A stretch of DNA of 64,000 bases, from positions 97,616,485-97,680,484 of the forward strand of contig CM043971.1 in NCBI GenBank assembly GCA_014529385.2, written 5' to 3'. Each line of letters begins with the position of its first letter. Positions within the stretch are counted from its first letter, which is position 1. Below are positions 1 through 11,924 of the stretch, piece after piece. Both the position numbers and the translations under genes were made by a program. This DNA is from Adiantum capillus-veneris (Eukaryota > Streptophyta > Polypodiopsida > Polypodiales > Pteridaceae). The notes beneath the pieces are model-generated. The model was not told the origin of the DNA, made no database searches, and saw only the letters and a program-made list of their open reading frames with translations.

Positions 1-476
1 TACTCCCAACAAGACCATGATACATCCATTTTCAGCTCATGGGATTCTCCTAGATAGAGCTATAAAGATTAGTAGATTTGAGTGCCCTTATAAATTTTGG
101 AGATCAGTTTGTTTGGATATTTATTATTGTTGCATCTTGGTCATTATTGAAAGGCAAATAGGAGATCCTAGGAGGTTCTTTGTAGATTGAGGAGATTAAT
201 GCCATGATGTAGTGGTCGATGAGAGAGTTCACGTGACGGTACTTACAAGGTCAACCCCCCTTACAGGGTAGTTTTAGGGTCAACCCCCTTGAGGAAATTA
301 AGCTTTGGCAAATAGACCACTAGCTATCTCTACTACTTCACTTATGTGTTTAGCCTTTTTACCTTTGTCTTTTGTAATTTTTTTACTAAGGTATTTGGAT
401 TATTTGACAATGATGTAATATTTTGGTCTCATAGGTCTTTTAGGTCGTTTGCAAACATAAATAAACATTTTATTTC

Positions 477-480
<4 letters not shown>

Positions 481-521
<41 letters not shown>
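481..521. repeat. (CT)n microsatellite
   Basis: An uninterrupted CT dinucleotide run of about 40 bp. It is the first of many CT/GA runs in the window. Confidence 0.95.
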
Positions 522-527
<6 letters not shown>

Positions 528-1131
528 CCAAAACCCCTCGACCCCAAGAAAGTCTGCTTTTGTCTCCTAGGCAAAGATTGTGTCTCTCTTGCCCAGCCTT
601 ACCATAAAGATATCCTTCCTTTTTTGTGCTCACAATTTATTGAAAATCTATCCCAAGGCCAAAGGTTTCCCCTATTATGCTTGTTCTTGTCTTCAATGTG
701 AGAATCTAATGGTGCAAGGGCAAGGGATTGTCTAGTTGTACTAAGGGCAGTACTGGTGCTTTGCATCATCACATGACTCCCATTGTGGAGAAGATAATAA
801 AGGCAACAATGACACCCAATCACCATCCTAAAAATCAAGGGCTCAATCCTACTCTTGCAAAGGCCTCCACCATGGTGCCCCCTGGAGATGAAAACTTCTT
901 TAGTTCTCATTGAATTTGAGAATATAGCAACACATTGGGGTTAAAAAGTGAGTGACTGCATAACTATTTTGGCACCATGGAATCTTGGATGTGGTAACTA
1001 AATTTGGTGTACCTAATGCATTGTGGTAACCAACACTTGATCAAGGAATAATGTTGAGGTAATTATCTTGGTGTTAGATTTAGGTCTGTAGGCCGATATG
1101 GGTCTCATTTTTGGGGGAGATAAAAGAGGGA

Positions 1132-1146
1132 GGGGGGGGGGGGGGG
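1132..1146. repeat. Poly-G tract
   Basis: Fifteen consecutive G on the plus strand followed by CGGGG, one of several unusual G or C homopolymers in the window. Confidence 0.9.
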
Positions 1147-2159
1147 CGGGGTGGTGTGAACTGTGGCTTGTGATGGAATGAAAGAGGACACCCCTTTAGA
1201 TCAAGAGGTACTATAGCAAGGATGATATACACCTATTGTGACATCTTCATCAATTAAGGGTTTTTCTTGTGTATTAGCTTCCTTTTGAAATAAAGGTCGA
1301 ATGCTATACTGCTAATGTTGGCTTATGCCCCTATATTGTAATATTGAGTTTAGATTGTTTCTAATGCATGCATCACAAAAACACTCAGCAAATGTGATAA
1401 GGGAAAACATAAATAACTTGCAAGGCAAATGTGCACTTGATCATTTGAGGGAGATTTATGGTTAAGGTATTGACTTTATTATTAGAAGTTGGTTCTAGTT
1501 GGTTGTGGCTTTCTTGTAAAAAGCAGGTTTCTTTTTTGGATGATCGGGTATCCATTATCCCTCTTGGCCGGTGTATTGCATGAGGCCCAAAGTAGTGTGT
1601 AGTTTTTCTAATATAATTTAATATATCCCATCATGGAATTGAAAAAGATATTGACTTGATTATTGGAAGGGCTCCACTTTCTTCCCTTTCTTTTTGGGCA
1701 TACTCACAATTGTGAGTTAAGATAATTTTTATTAGTCGAAAAGAATACAATCGCCCTTAAGTACTACATGTGCTTGAGGGGGCTAGGCTTCCAACAAAGG
1801 CTTGTAAACCAAAGAGGATACCAAACCACATGTGATAAACCTACCCTCTTGAGTGCTCTAAGCAACTCAATGCATGAATACACTCACCATCCTTGTAAGC
1901 TGACCTTCTTCTTGCTCCTACACCATGGATGAGCTCAAAGCTCAAATGCACAATATCATCAAAATGAGCTGCAACCAGTTTGCCCTCAAATACTCAAAGG
2001 TTCCTAGACTTCTACAACTGGTTCAGGTAGTAGAATCTAGTAATTTGGGTGCACACCAAATTTGCCTGGCTTTGGAATCCAGTCCTCCCAAGATTAGGTC
2101 ATCAAATTATCATCCAATCCTCCGTACCCAGTTGCAAACCTTAGCGGTCAAGCCCCTCT

Positions 2160-2345
2160 GAAGTAGGGCACTTGTTGAATAGATGAAGAGGCTCTTCAGA
2201 GCCTGGTCTGCAGCCAGAGCAAGTGTCAAAGCCGACCCCCTCTAGCACACACATTAATCCCAGTAGTAGGCAAGGCTCCCCAAAGCACCTTCTAGATGAA
2301 TACCTTCATGTATTTAGGCCATTTAATCTCCCAAATGGCATTAAC
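2160..2345 (-). pseudogene. LINE zf-RVT (zinc-binding) domain fragment
   Basis: On the minus strand this segment reads KWPKYMKVFI, a stop, then KVLWGALPTTGINVC. This is the typical start of the zf-RVT region downstream of the RT in plant LINE ORF2, where a W-K-x-L-W-x-x-x-P-T-x-x-x-L/C pattern precedes the cysteine cluster. The cysteine part is frameshifted and only partly recognisable. It lies about 0.85 kb downstream of the RT core of the same relic, the expected order. Confidence 0.65.
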
Positions 2346-3198
2346 ACTCTTTTGCCAGTGCTCTTTTGACTAGTTTTTCTTCCAAATTTTGGTGAGTGGG
2401 AAAAATCAATCCGCTTTGTATACCAACACATTATAGGTACTTTGTGTCTTGGGATGTGAGAACACTCTGTATTTTGGCCGATGCCAAGCTCTCCAATCTA
2501 TTTTTGATCCGCAGACATGTGGAGGTGAGGATGACAACACTTTCAAGAGTCAACTGATCAGAAGCCTTTCATACATACCCAAATTATGCTGCAACACTAC
2601 GAGCTCCACATCCTTCTAGCAAAAGCTTCTGTCATCCCAAAGATGAGAAAGTTTACAAATTCCTTTGTTGTTTACTAGACGTGAAACTTCCCTCCAAAAA
2701 GGGTCCAAGGAACCCCTTCCAAGTTGGGAGAGCCAGGGGGAATACCTGAAGTATCTAAAATTCTCCCCCCGTTCTAGGGTTGAAGCTGATTTGTTACACT
2801 TTTAGGCTAGTTTCCCTATGCAGCCGCAAAGCTTCAGTTATGTCCAGAAAGGCACCAAAGTCTTGTCCTACATTGTGGCCTCCTTCCATGTGCCCCTTTC
2901 GAGGCAAGTTTTTCTTTGTTTATCATATCCCAAGCCATGATAGCCCATTCCTATTTTTGGTGTGTCAAAGAGACAACAATTGCACATGAGGCTTCTACAT
3001 GAACCATGGGGTCAATAATCCCAATTCGGCTGATTCTTTGGTCTTGCTACCCATTCCCATCTCCCCCATTGGCAAGGGGTTGTGGCTTTTATTGCTTTTC
3101 CACAGGGACTGTTTACTAGGCTTCAAAATTTCTTTCCAATTGGATTTTCTCAGTTTTAGGAGCGGCAGTACAATGATATGTAAGGGATCATGAAAGCA

Positions 3199-4231
3199 TT
3201 AATCATCGCGACGGAAGGGGAGGAGCACAACATTCCATCTTCTCATTTTACTGTTTATTTTGGTCAGGAACCAGTCAAATCTCTGCTTATCCGTAATGCC
3301 CACCCCAAGTGGAGCGCCTAGGTACTTGAAAACAGTGCCGTTGCCTAGAACTTCTCCTGACCATCCCATGGGGTTGAAAGGGTAGCCTTCTGAGAGAAAG
3401 ATCAATCTTGTTTTCTCAATACTGCACATTGAGCTGGAAGCAGAAGCAAAAAGTTGAACAATCTTGAGGGCTCTTTTTAGAATTTTTGACTTGGCTTTAA
3501 GAAAGAGCAAAGAGTCATCTGCAAACAGCTTTGCAAGCAGTTGTTTTCCTCCACGAAGTGAAAGACCTTGAATTTCCCCTTTCGTCACACTGTCCTCGAG
3601 TGAGGTCACCAGAGACAATTGCAAAAAACAGTGGGACAAGGGGGCAACCTTGCTTGATCGAACGCTTGACCTCAAACTCTCCCACTATCTTGTTGTTGAA
3701 GAGATGCTTAAAGTAACTTCCTTCCCCGAGCGTATGAACTATCACACACATTTGGGTTCAGGCATGACAGCCTCAATGTAAGACCACGAGATTTTATCGT
3801 AAGCCTTATCTAGGTCAAGTTGGAGGAGAATACATTCTTGCTTGGTGAAAGAAGCCTACTCAATGCCAACCATGGAAGCCAAGATGTTGTCATATATTGA
3901 CCGTCCTTTGATGAATCCATGTTGATAGGGGGTGCTGATCGTGTTCAAGAGGAAGTCTGAAAGCAATCACCTTAGCAATGATCTTGTACACAACTCTCAT
4001 CATGGAGATAGGCCACCAATGCTTTAGCAATGAGAAACAAACCAACTCCGGGATAGGTTTGATCAACCCTCTTTTAAGGCAGGCATCCAATTGCCCCTCC
4101 AGTAGAGCCTTGTTTGCTACCTGTGCTATCGAGATGCTAAGATCCTCCCCTAAATCTTTGAAGAATTCGGTAGTTAATCCATCCCACCCACGGGACTTTC
4201 CTTCCCCATTGTCTGCAAGGTAGTCCAACAT
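3199..4231 (-). pseudogene. LINE reverse transcriptase, frameshifted
   Basis: Three overlapping minus-strand frames form one RT domain. The first (about 4231-3890) has SRGWDGLTTEFFK and a W-x-P-I-S-M-M-x-V-V-Y-K-I-I-A-K block. Next, between about 3870 and 3770, comes LQLDLDKAYDKISW, the catalytic A box. The next frame (to about 3515) has KQGCPLVPLFFAIV, the B box. The last (3675-3199) has LFADDSLLFLKA, the FADD form of the YxDD catalytic motif, then a C-terminal part with GVGITDKQRFDWF. Frames change between the blocks, so no functional enzyme can be made. The same C-terminal block recurs in relic L2 near 28.0-28.1 kb. Confidence 0.85.
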
Positions 4232-4380
4232 TCATCAATAGAGATTGACATCTCCAATGCTTTTGCTTCAATAGGCAGTATATCACATTTGATTGTATCA
4301 AGTAGAAGAGTTGTGGACAGCGCTCCACTTTCCTTCAAAGATAATGGGCTCTTGCTAACATCCATGTATACATTTGTCTA

Positions 4381-4918
4381 TTCCAAAGTGAAGAGCACTT
4401 TTTTTTGTTGTAAATTAATGACAACCTTGTATGGATAGAAAGTATATATTTTCTTTGCAAGAGACTTATTTTGGCTTTCTAAAACAAGCTTTAGAAGAGA
4501 AGAGAGTTAGACATACATTTGATGTTTTACTATTTTCTATATTAATTGAATCTGCCTTTTCATGCGAAGCATTGCAATCTTTTTGTGTTTTGGGTTTGCA
4601 AAACGGCCCCTTCATTTCATAGCTTTACATAATTTGACTTTGTGCACCTTCAGTCTTGTTGGCTTTCTAAAACAAGCCTTAGAGAATAAGAAAGTCAGGC
4701 ATACTTTTGACATTTAATATTTTACTATGGCCTACATAAGGTTACTGAGAAAAATTTCATAATAAGAGGTTTCTTTGAGAGAGAGAGAACTAGAAAGTGA
4801 CACTAGTATTTTAAAATTTTAAAAACATGTGGTATCAAAATAAAACATTATGTTTTTGAAAAAAGATGTAACAATGAACTATTTAGATTACAATAGATTT
4901 CAAAAGCGTGAAAAAGTA
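4381..4918. repeat. AT-rich spacer with dispersed GGCTTTCTAAAACAAG repeat
   Basis: No gene seen. The motif GGCTTTCTAAAACAAG occurs here near 4472 and 4661, each followed by an AG-rich stretch, and recurs in the duplicated region at about 13.7-13.8 and 15.9-16.0 kb. Sequence around 4540-4640 also resembles 28120-28220 next to LINE relic L2. It is probably an old dispersed repeat. Confidence 0.5.
4914..4918. repeat. Target-site duplication of element A (left)
   Basis: AAGTA immediately left of the LTR start. The right flank (11925-11929) reads AGGTA, one mismatch, which fits an old 5-bp duplication. Confidence 0.55.
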
Positions 4919-5000
4919 TGTAACACTTAATGCACTAGTAACTTGTGTGTAGTGAAAATTGATAACATAGTGAGCATTTCATTAAGAACAAATTCTTAAT

Positions 5001-5041
<41 letters not shown>

Positions 5042-6102
5042 TTAATTTGAGAAAGCAACATAGAAATTTACACCTAGTTAGTTTGGCATAGACAATACTT
5101 GAAAAGAGAGAGAAATAGAACAATTGACAATAGTTGAGGACATGATTTACATGGATCCGGTCCCCCTCCATAAAGGCTTTGTACTATAGCTTCTCCCATC
5201 AAAGGAGACTTTTGTACAAAACAATTCTTGCGTTCCTTGACAAAACTCGTTGGTGATGAAGATGGAAGCTTCATGCACCAAATTATGCTTGAAAAACATA
5301 CCTAATGTCCCTAGACTCAATCCCAAGAGCTCACACACCTTCAAAAATGGTGAGAGCTAGCAGGGAATGAGGAAAGATTGAGAGAAAGAAGATGTATCTT
5401 ACGAGAAAGAAGTATTCTCCTCACATAATCACTCTAATAGCATAGCTTAGCGTAGTAATTAGCATGGTAGAGGAAATGAGCATGCCATTGAAGCTTGGCT
5501 CTTGGTTGGATTTGCATTCCACAGCCAAACGTTGTTGGTGTAGGCCTCTACTTCTCAATGCTTGGAGAAGAAAAAGGAGTTCTTCTTGCACACATGAGTT
5601 GTGTGTGTGTGTGTGTAGCAATGTGCTAGTAAAAAATGCAGCCCCTCTCGCTCTTCTTGGTCGACCCCTCTTGCTAATTACTCTTGCTGGCCTCCCATTG
5701 GCTCCTGCAAAGCTTAGCCAATCACAAATTAGAAGCATAATTGATAGCCTTGTGACATGCGTCCCCTTTTTCCCTTTTGTGAGAGCTTTAGGTAATTAAA
5801 ATAATTTATTAAACTCTCATTGGACCTTTTTGTCTTTTGGAGATTAGAAATCAGGCAAGCCATTGGGCTGCTTGATGCTCATTGAACCCCTTGGTAGACT
5901 GTCCAATAGTCTTCTGGGGAGCTTAATTTCTATTAGTTCTTTTATCAATAATTTTAAAATAAATTAGACTTATTTTACTCTAAACTAATTCTCATTTGTC
6001 CACCTCTATGGCCATCCAATTGGAATTGAGGGAAGATTGGAGGCAACTGGCCTAGGAGTCTACCAGGTGTCTAGTATTCCCTTTGGGGGAAGCTTAGTGT
6101 GT

Positions 6103-6148
<46 letters not shown>

Positions 6149-6355
6149 CTCTCTCTCCTCCCCTACTCTTAGGGCTCGCCCCCCCCTTGATAGGGATGTG
6201 GGAAGACTTTTGAGTTTTCCCACCCCATCCAATTTTCCCAGTTTTGACGATTTAGACTTTTTAATTAAAATTTTGGAACCTTAGCCTATGGAAGTCTTAA
6301 TGAAGCTAAACCTTAGGCCTTTTAAGCTCCATTGATGCACATTGCTCTTTTGCAG
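4919..6355 (-). repeat. 3' LTR of element A (truncated)
   Basis: Starts TGTAACA on the plus strand and aligns with 10370-11756, including a (GA)n run, a TG-rich run near 6100-6146 and a block ending GCTCTTTTGCAG. It then passes directly into integrase sequence. The terminal 170 bp or so present in the right LTR are absent, as is the tract preceding the LTR, so one deletion removed the LTR end and the integrase C-terminal region together. Confidence 0.8.
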
Positions 6356-6900
6356 ATTCTTTTCAAAGAGACCCTTCCAGAAATTACTGGTCATTCTAAG
6401 ATCTCTATCTGACACTATGGACATTGGGAAGCCATGGTACTTGAAGATTTGTGATATAAAGAGGGTTGCCATTTGATGGGCCTTGATAGTCTTTTTGATA
6501 GGTATGAAATGTGCTTGTTTGCTAAACCTGTCTACTATCGTCCATATTCCTGTATTCCCATGGATAAACTTGGGCAATCTAAAGATAAAATCCATGGATA
6601 TGCTCTCCCACGGTGAATTAGGGATTGGCAAAGTTTGAAGAAATCCAGGTTGCTTCCCTCTATCAAACTTCGTCTTTTGGTATACCACACATTTTGAAAC
6701 ATACTCTTGTATGTTTGCTTTCATGGCGGGCCAATAGAAGTATGTTTCTATCCCTTTTAGTGCAGACTGAATCCCTCTATGCCCTGCACGAGGAGGAGCA
6801 TGAGATTCATACATTACTTTCTCACGTAGTGAGTTAGTAACGCATAGTCTTTTGCCATAGAGCAGATAACCATCTTGTAGGGTAAATGGTTCTTCCTTCT
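6290..6900 (-). pseudogene. Element A integrase fragment
   Basis: The minus-strand translation carries the H2C2 zinc-binding region (an H...H then CVVYQKTK, where the second cysteine is replaced by tyrosine) followed by the catalytic-core start SPWESISMDFIF, then IVDRFSKQAHFIP and a DRD block. It stops shortly after SNFWKGLFEK, where the sequence runs into LTR. The enzyme that would insert element DNA into the chromosome is therefore truncated before the third catalytic residue and lacks the C-terminal chromodomain seen in B. The CVVCQKTK of B shows the ancestral cysteine. Confidence 0.85.
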
Positions 6901-6959
6901 TCCCTAGTGCAAATCGGGATCGATTGAGTACTCATCTATCATAGAAGATAGATCATTGT

Positions 6960-7854
6960 GAGTTTCTATGGATACCACATTCACTCTCGGCCGTCTTGAG
7001 AGTGCATCGGCCACTTGATTATGCTTGCCAGCAATGTGAGCAAATGAAATTGCAAAAGGAAATTTGCCCACCTCATTTGTTTATCGGAGAGCTTGGTCTA
7101 CATCATGAAGTACTTAAGGCTTTGGTGATCCGTTCACAAAATGAAAGGAGTCCCCAATAAATAGTGCTTCCGAGTCTAGAGCATGTAGAACTGCTAAGAG
7201 TTCCTTCTCGTATATCCCTAGAGCTTGCTCAACAGGGTCGAGCCTTCGACTTTTGTAGGCTATGGTGTGCCCTTCTTGAAGCAAAACAGCTCAAGGGCAA
7301 TCACCACAGGCGTCGCATTGGACCTCAAATGGCTTTGAGAGATCCGGTAGTGTAAGCACACGTTGAAAGATAAGATTCTCTTTACGCTTTTCAAAATCCT
7401 TGTTCTCCTTGGTGACCATATATACCTAACGTTTTTCTTTGTTACGTCATGTAATGGTCCCACGATTTATGAGAACTTTTCTATGAAGCGTCTATATTAT
7501 GCACACATACCTATAAAGCTTCTTAGTTCATGAAGATTCCTTGGATTAGGTCATCCTTTTATTACCTCTAACTTTGACAGATCCATTTGGATGCCATCTT
7601 GAGAGATAATGTGACCTAAATACTGAATCTCTTGTAAGAAAAAATCACTTTTCTTTCGATTGGAGATGAGCTAGGCCTAACCATGCCTTTCTCAACCAAC
7701 TCATGCACTTGCCACGTAATCTCCTCTTGTTGAGCTTGGGAAACTCGATACGGAGGTTTATTAGACGGTGAGCTTTCTGGAAGAAGTTCAATTGCATGGT
7801 AGTCATCCCCTCGTTTGGGAGGTAGCTCATAAGGGATGTCGTCAATAAAAACAT
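6960..7854 (-). pseudogene. Element A RT/RNase H remnant, internally deleted
   Basis: Fragments match the pol region of element B. At about 7850-7680 lies the N-terminal RT leader (the part matching [11 protein letters not shown] of B). The sequence then jumps to the connection region after the RT active site (GPLHDVTKKNV near 7430, RSNATP near 7310) and a broken RNase H (SDKQMRW-like near 7070). The central RT with the catalytic FDDI seen in B is missing. Frames shift several times. The gap corresponds to several hundred bases of B. Confidence 0.75.
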
Positions 7855-9958
7855 CTTGGAATCCCTTGAGGAACTTGGATAACTCTAATTCCTTTTAAAA
7901 AGGTTATATCTTCTTTTGCTAAAACATTAGGTTCATTTTGAGAATCTTTAACAAAAATCAGGTACACGAAAATAGAGCTCTTTATTGACTTATTGAAAGC
8001 TTGCTTATGTACAATGGGTATGGTACTACCCAACTCCTTAGCATCTATGTACATATCTTTTTGCCTGAACCTAAAGTAGATTTGCCTTTCAGGGAATTTA
8101 CCATTGGCAACCATGCGATCAAACCATGGTGCCCCTAGGATTACATACTCATGTTTGAGAGGAGAGATGAAGAAATCCTCCTTGTCAACATAGCTTTGGA
8201 CATGGAGCCTCAATTTCCCAATTAAGTGAGTGAATGAGGCTTCTTGCCCCTTGAAAGCACCATCGGCAAGTGGGACATCTCCCATCTCATAGGCTTGGAT
8301 GCCTAGCTTGGTGGCCAACTCTATGGATATGAAATTATGAGTAGAACCATGGTCAAAGAGAATGAAAGCATCATTTTCTCTTACCTTTCCCCAAGCATGA
8401 CATAGAGGAGATCCTTTGTGATGAGCATCCTCTTCTTGAATTTTGACCAAAGTAGCTCTAGGAGGCTCATTGCGTGTATTCTTGTGGGTGCAAGCACGAT
8501 AGGCATGCCCTTGCTCCCCGCACTTGAAACAACGGTTATCTTTTTGATAACGGTCTAGCTCTTTAAGAGAGAGTTTATTTTTGCCTTTATAAACTCCCTT
8601 CTCCTTGGCTTTGTTGTTGTTTACGTTGCCTTTGGGAGACTTTTGGACGTTGTCCTTCCCCTTTGGCTCATTACGGTCCTTGTTTTTCGTGGGCTTAAGA
8701 TTTCTCTTAGCCCCTTGTTGGAAGTTGATTCTTGAAGCCACCATAGTATGGTGTATGACCGTAGATATGGTGCGTGGTCTTTGGGAGTTAACATACTCCG
8801 CCATATTTACAAATAAACGCGCACAAAATTGTTGTTTTTGCTCTTTAAAATCCATCTTTTTGTAGATAGCGGCTTTGAGATGTAAATCCCGAACTTGTCT
8901 ATATATTTGTGAATAGATTTGTAGGGAGAGAGCTTCAAGCTTTGCCATTCGTTAAGTACTTTGTCTTTGGCATCGGTAGCCAGACAATGCTTCATGATGG
9001 AAGCTCTTAAAGCTTTCCATGTTTGTGGAGCTTCACCATTTGCTCGTAGGTTAGACCACCATTGCCTGACGGACTTTTGAAAATGCATAGCTACATGACG
9101 TAGCTTAGAGGACTCCGTGAAGGCCTCATCTCTAAACGTTGCATCGAATTGTTGGATAAGGGCGAAGACTTTGTTCATATCACCAAAGGTGCCATCGTAG
9201 GTAAGGAAAGAGATATTCTTTCCTCCCTCTTTGAACTTTTTGAGCTTGGACGACCTTTTCCAGGCGGCATAGGATTTCCTATGGTCTCTTCTTTTGGGTG
9301 GTTCAAGAGTTGCACCATCACTTTCTTCAGAAGAGGAAGAGTATGAGGAGGATGGAGAAGAGGTTGACCTCTTTCTCACCTTTTTCTTCCCTTGTTCCTC
9401 CTTGTCTGCACCATCACTTTCTTCAGAAGAGGAAGAGGATGAAGAAGATGGAGAAGAGGGTGACCTCTTTCTCCTTTTTCTTCTCTTGTTTTCTCTCTTC
9501 CCTCTTTGAATTATGATGAAGAGGAATATTCGATGGTCTTCTCCCATTGTCTTCGTGGAGCCATCTCCATTGAGGTGGCAGGAGACTCACTTCTTTCTCG
9601 TTCTTTCGGTGGGGGTCTACCGTTGAAACTTGGGTTCTCCTTTGGGAGGGAGATACCTCATCGAGTCGTAAGTTTTTGAGCCCTTCGTACGGATCCTCCT
9701 CTTCTTCTCTTATCAGAGAGAGTTCTCTTTTGGAAGTATCACCAGGAGCTTTCCTAGGTATTCTCTCTTCTTGGTGGGGAGTTCGGAGAATACCATGGGT
9801 GCGCAATTATTGTAGCACTTCACCTTGGAGGGATGGATTGCCCAAGGCTTGTAGAAGCTTAGGAACAAGATAGTTTACAAGCATAGGGGCATCATTAGTT
9901 GCTCTTTCATTAGCAAGCTATCAACATTCATTTCAATCTCTTTTCCCTTGTCAACCAT
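7842..9958 (-). pseudogene. Element A gag and protease, frameshifted
   Basis: The original start is probably the ATG at 9958 (MVDKGKEIEM), aligned with MADNNQESRM of element B. A stop falls early in the N-terminal part. Then follow a Lys/Arg-Ser-rich stretch, the gag core (HFQKSVRQWWSNLRANGEAP, near 9080) and, in another frame, a CCHC zinc knuckle (CFKCGEQGHAYRAC, near 8520) and a retroviral-type aspartic protease with DHGSTHNFI (near 8330) and VILGAPWFDRM (near 8120). DHG replaces the usual D-S/T-G. The Ser-rich block is present twice in tandem (9311-9475), unlike in B. Confidence 0.85.
9311..9475 (-). repeat. Tandem duplication of Ser/Glu-rich gag block
   Basis: Two direct copies with a period of 96 bp (start points 9311 and 9407), encoding SSSSSSEESDGA twice in frame. 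Element B has one copy only, so the duplication arose after the lineages split. Confidence 0.8.
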
Positions 9959-10369
9959 ACTAGCAAATTTTAGGTGTAAATTTTTACTTATACTTTGGTA
10001 CTTCAAGCCCTAGTTGCTACTCCTCTTTACCTTCAAAGATAAGCACTCAAGCATCCATACCCGTGGCTCGAATATTATTAACTGCAAGGAATAGAAGTGA
10101 GGGTTCAACAGAGCCAAGACAACACCGGTTCGTGTCAAGCTTCTAATAGCTCAATAATGGTTGAGCCATAGGCAAGCCCCATAGGATTCCATTATTAAGA
10201 CCATAGCTCTCGATGGTATCCCCGTCAATCGCATAAATCAGGCGTGCTTCAAGGTTGAAAAATCCCTATTCCAATTACTCTTTTGCAATTAATAACACCA
10301 ACCATTTGTAGCAAGCTTGAGGACCTCTCTTTTGAGCAAGAAAAGCGAAACCAATCGTGCTGATACCAA

Positions 10370-10994
10370 TGTAACATTTAATGCACTAGTAGCTTGTGTG
10401 TAGCGAAAATTGATAACATAGTGAGCATTTAATTAAGGACAAATTCCTAATGAGCATAGAGAGAGTACTTAATTTGATAAAGAAACATAGCAATTTACAC
10501 CTAGCTAGTTTGGCATAGAAAATACTTGAAAAGAGAGAGAAATAAAACAATTGACAATAGTTGAGGATTGGATTTACATGGAGCTGATTCCCCCTCCATA
10601 AACCCTTTGTATTATAGCTTTTCCCATCAAAGGAGACTTTTGTACAATACAATTCTTGTGTTCCTTGACAAAACTCGTTGGTGCAATGAAGATGGAAGCT
10701 TCAAGCACCAAATTATGCTTGAAAAACACACCCAGTGTCCCTAGCCTCAGTCCCAAGACCTCACACACCTTCAAAAATGGTGAGAGCTAGCAAGGAATGA
10801 GGAAAGATTGAGAGGAAGAAGATGTATCTTACGAGAAAGAAGTATTCTCCTCAAATAATCACTCTAATAGCATAGCTTTGCTTAGTAATTAGCATGGTAG
10901 AGGAGATGAGCATTCCATAGCCAAGAGTTTTTGGTGTAGGCCTCTACTTCTCAATGCTTGGAGAAGGATATGGAGTTCTTCTTGCACACATGAG

Positions 10995-11042
<48 letters not shown>

Positions 11043-11924
11043 CAATGTGCTAGTAAAAAATGCAGCCCTCTCTCTCTCTTCTTGGTCGACCGCTCTTGCT
11101 AATTACTCTTGTTGGCCTCCCATTGGCTCCTGCAAAGCTTAGCCAATCACAAATTAGAAGCATAATTGATAGCCTTGTGACATGTGTCGCCCTTTCCCCT
11201 TTTGTGAGAGGTTTAGGTAATTAAAATAATTTATTAAAATCTCATTGAACCTTTTTGTCTTCTGGCCAATAGGAATCAGGCAAGCCATTGGGCTGCTTGA
11301 TGCTCATTGGACCCCTTGGTAGACTGTCCAATAGTCTTCTGGGGAGCTTAATTTCTATCGGTTCTTTTATCAAGATTTTTAAAATTAATTATACTAATTT
11401 TACTCTAGCCTAATTCTCATTGGTCCACCTCTATGACCATCCAATAGGAATTGAGGGAAGATTGGGGGCAACTTGCCTAGGAGTGCCATGTGTCCAGTAT
11501 TCCCTTTGGGGGAAGCTTTGGAATGTGTGTGTGTGTGTGTGTGTGTGTGTTTCTCTCTCCTCCCCTACTCTTAGGGCTCACCCCCTCCTTGATAGGGATG
11601 TGGGAAGACTTTTGAGTCTTCCCACCACCATCCAATTTTCCCAGCTTTGACCATTTGGATTTTTAATTAAATTTTGAAACCTCAGCCTATGGAAGTCTTA
11701 ATGAAGCTAAACCTTAGGTCTTTTAAACTCCATTGATGCACATTGCTCTTTTGCAGGCTGTCCCCCTTTGGATCCTTATTTTCCTTCCTTTGGATCCCTA
11801 CCGAGACCGGTCTGGCAGCCTTACCAATATTCTAGCTTTTACTCCCCTGGTACCTCCCCATGTTAAATGATCAGTTTAACATGAGAAAATCATTTGGGAG
11901 ACTTACATATTAATTTTTATGACA
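10370..11924 (-). repeat. 5' LTR of element A
   Basis: The full-length LTR of A: starts TGTAACATTT, ends TTTTTATGACA, about 1555 bp. It contains a long (GT)n near 10995-11040 and another near 11525-11551. Its end resembles the LTR end of element B (ATTTTATGACA), supporting one family. Confidence 0.8.

Larger units (their letters stand above)
1..1689. other. Non-coding, no gene recognised
   Basis: I see no convincing coding region here. Short open frames lack recognisable motifs and codon coherence. The stretch holds one long (CT)n run, a 15-nt G run and AT-rich spacer up to the 3' end of the LINE relic that follows. Confidence 0.6.
1690..4380 (-). mobile_element. LINE (non-LTR retrotransposon) relic L1
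   Basis: A decayed minus-strand LINE. Reading from 4380 downward, the conceptual translation gives a plant-type reverse transcriptase in three overlapping frames, then a zf-RVT-like block near 2345-2160, then non-coding sequence. The likely 3' end is near 1690, where the minus strand shows a 16-bp palindrome (1702-1717) followed by an A-rich tail. Frameshifts and stops break the frame throughout, so the element is dead. The 5' part with the endonuclease is not visible upstream of 4380, suggesting the usual LINE 5' truncation. The 5' boundary is approximate. Confidence 0.75.
4919..11924 (-). mobile_element. Element A: decayed Ty3/gypsy chromovirus, minus strand
   Basis: An LTR retrotransposon flanked by two related LTRs (4919-6355 truncated and 10370-11924). 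Its internal region reads gag, protease, RT, RNase H and integrase on the minus strand, the Ty3/gypsy order. Products closely resemble those of element B at 38445-47213, so both belong to one family. A is older: its LTRs differ at many positions and by indels, its target duplication has one mismatch, most of the RT is deleted, and the integrase C-terminus plus the LTR tail are missing. The primer site region next to 10370 ends TGATACCA, compatible with a decayed tRNA-Met site. Confidence 0.85.
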
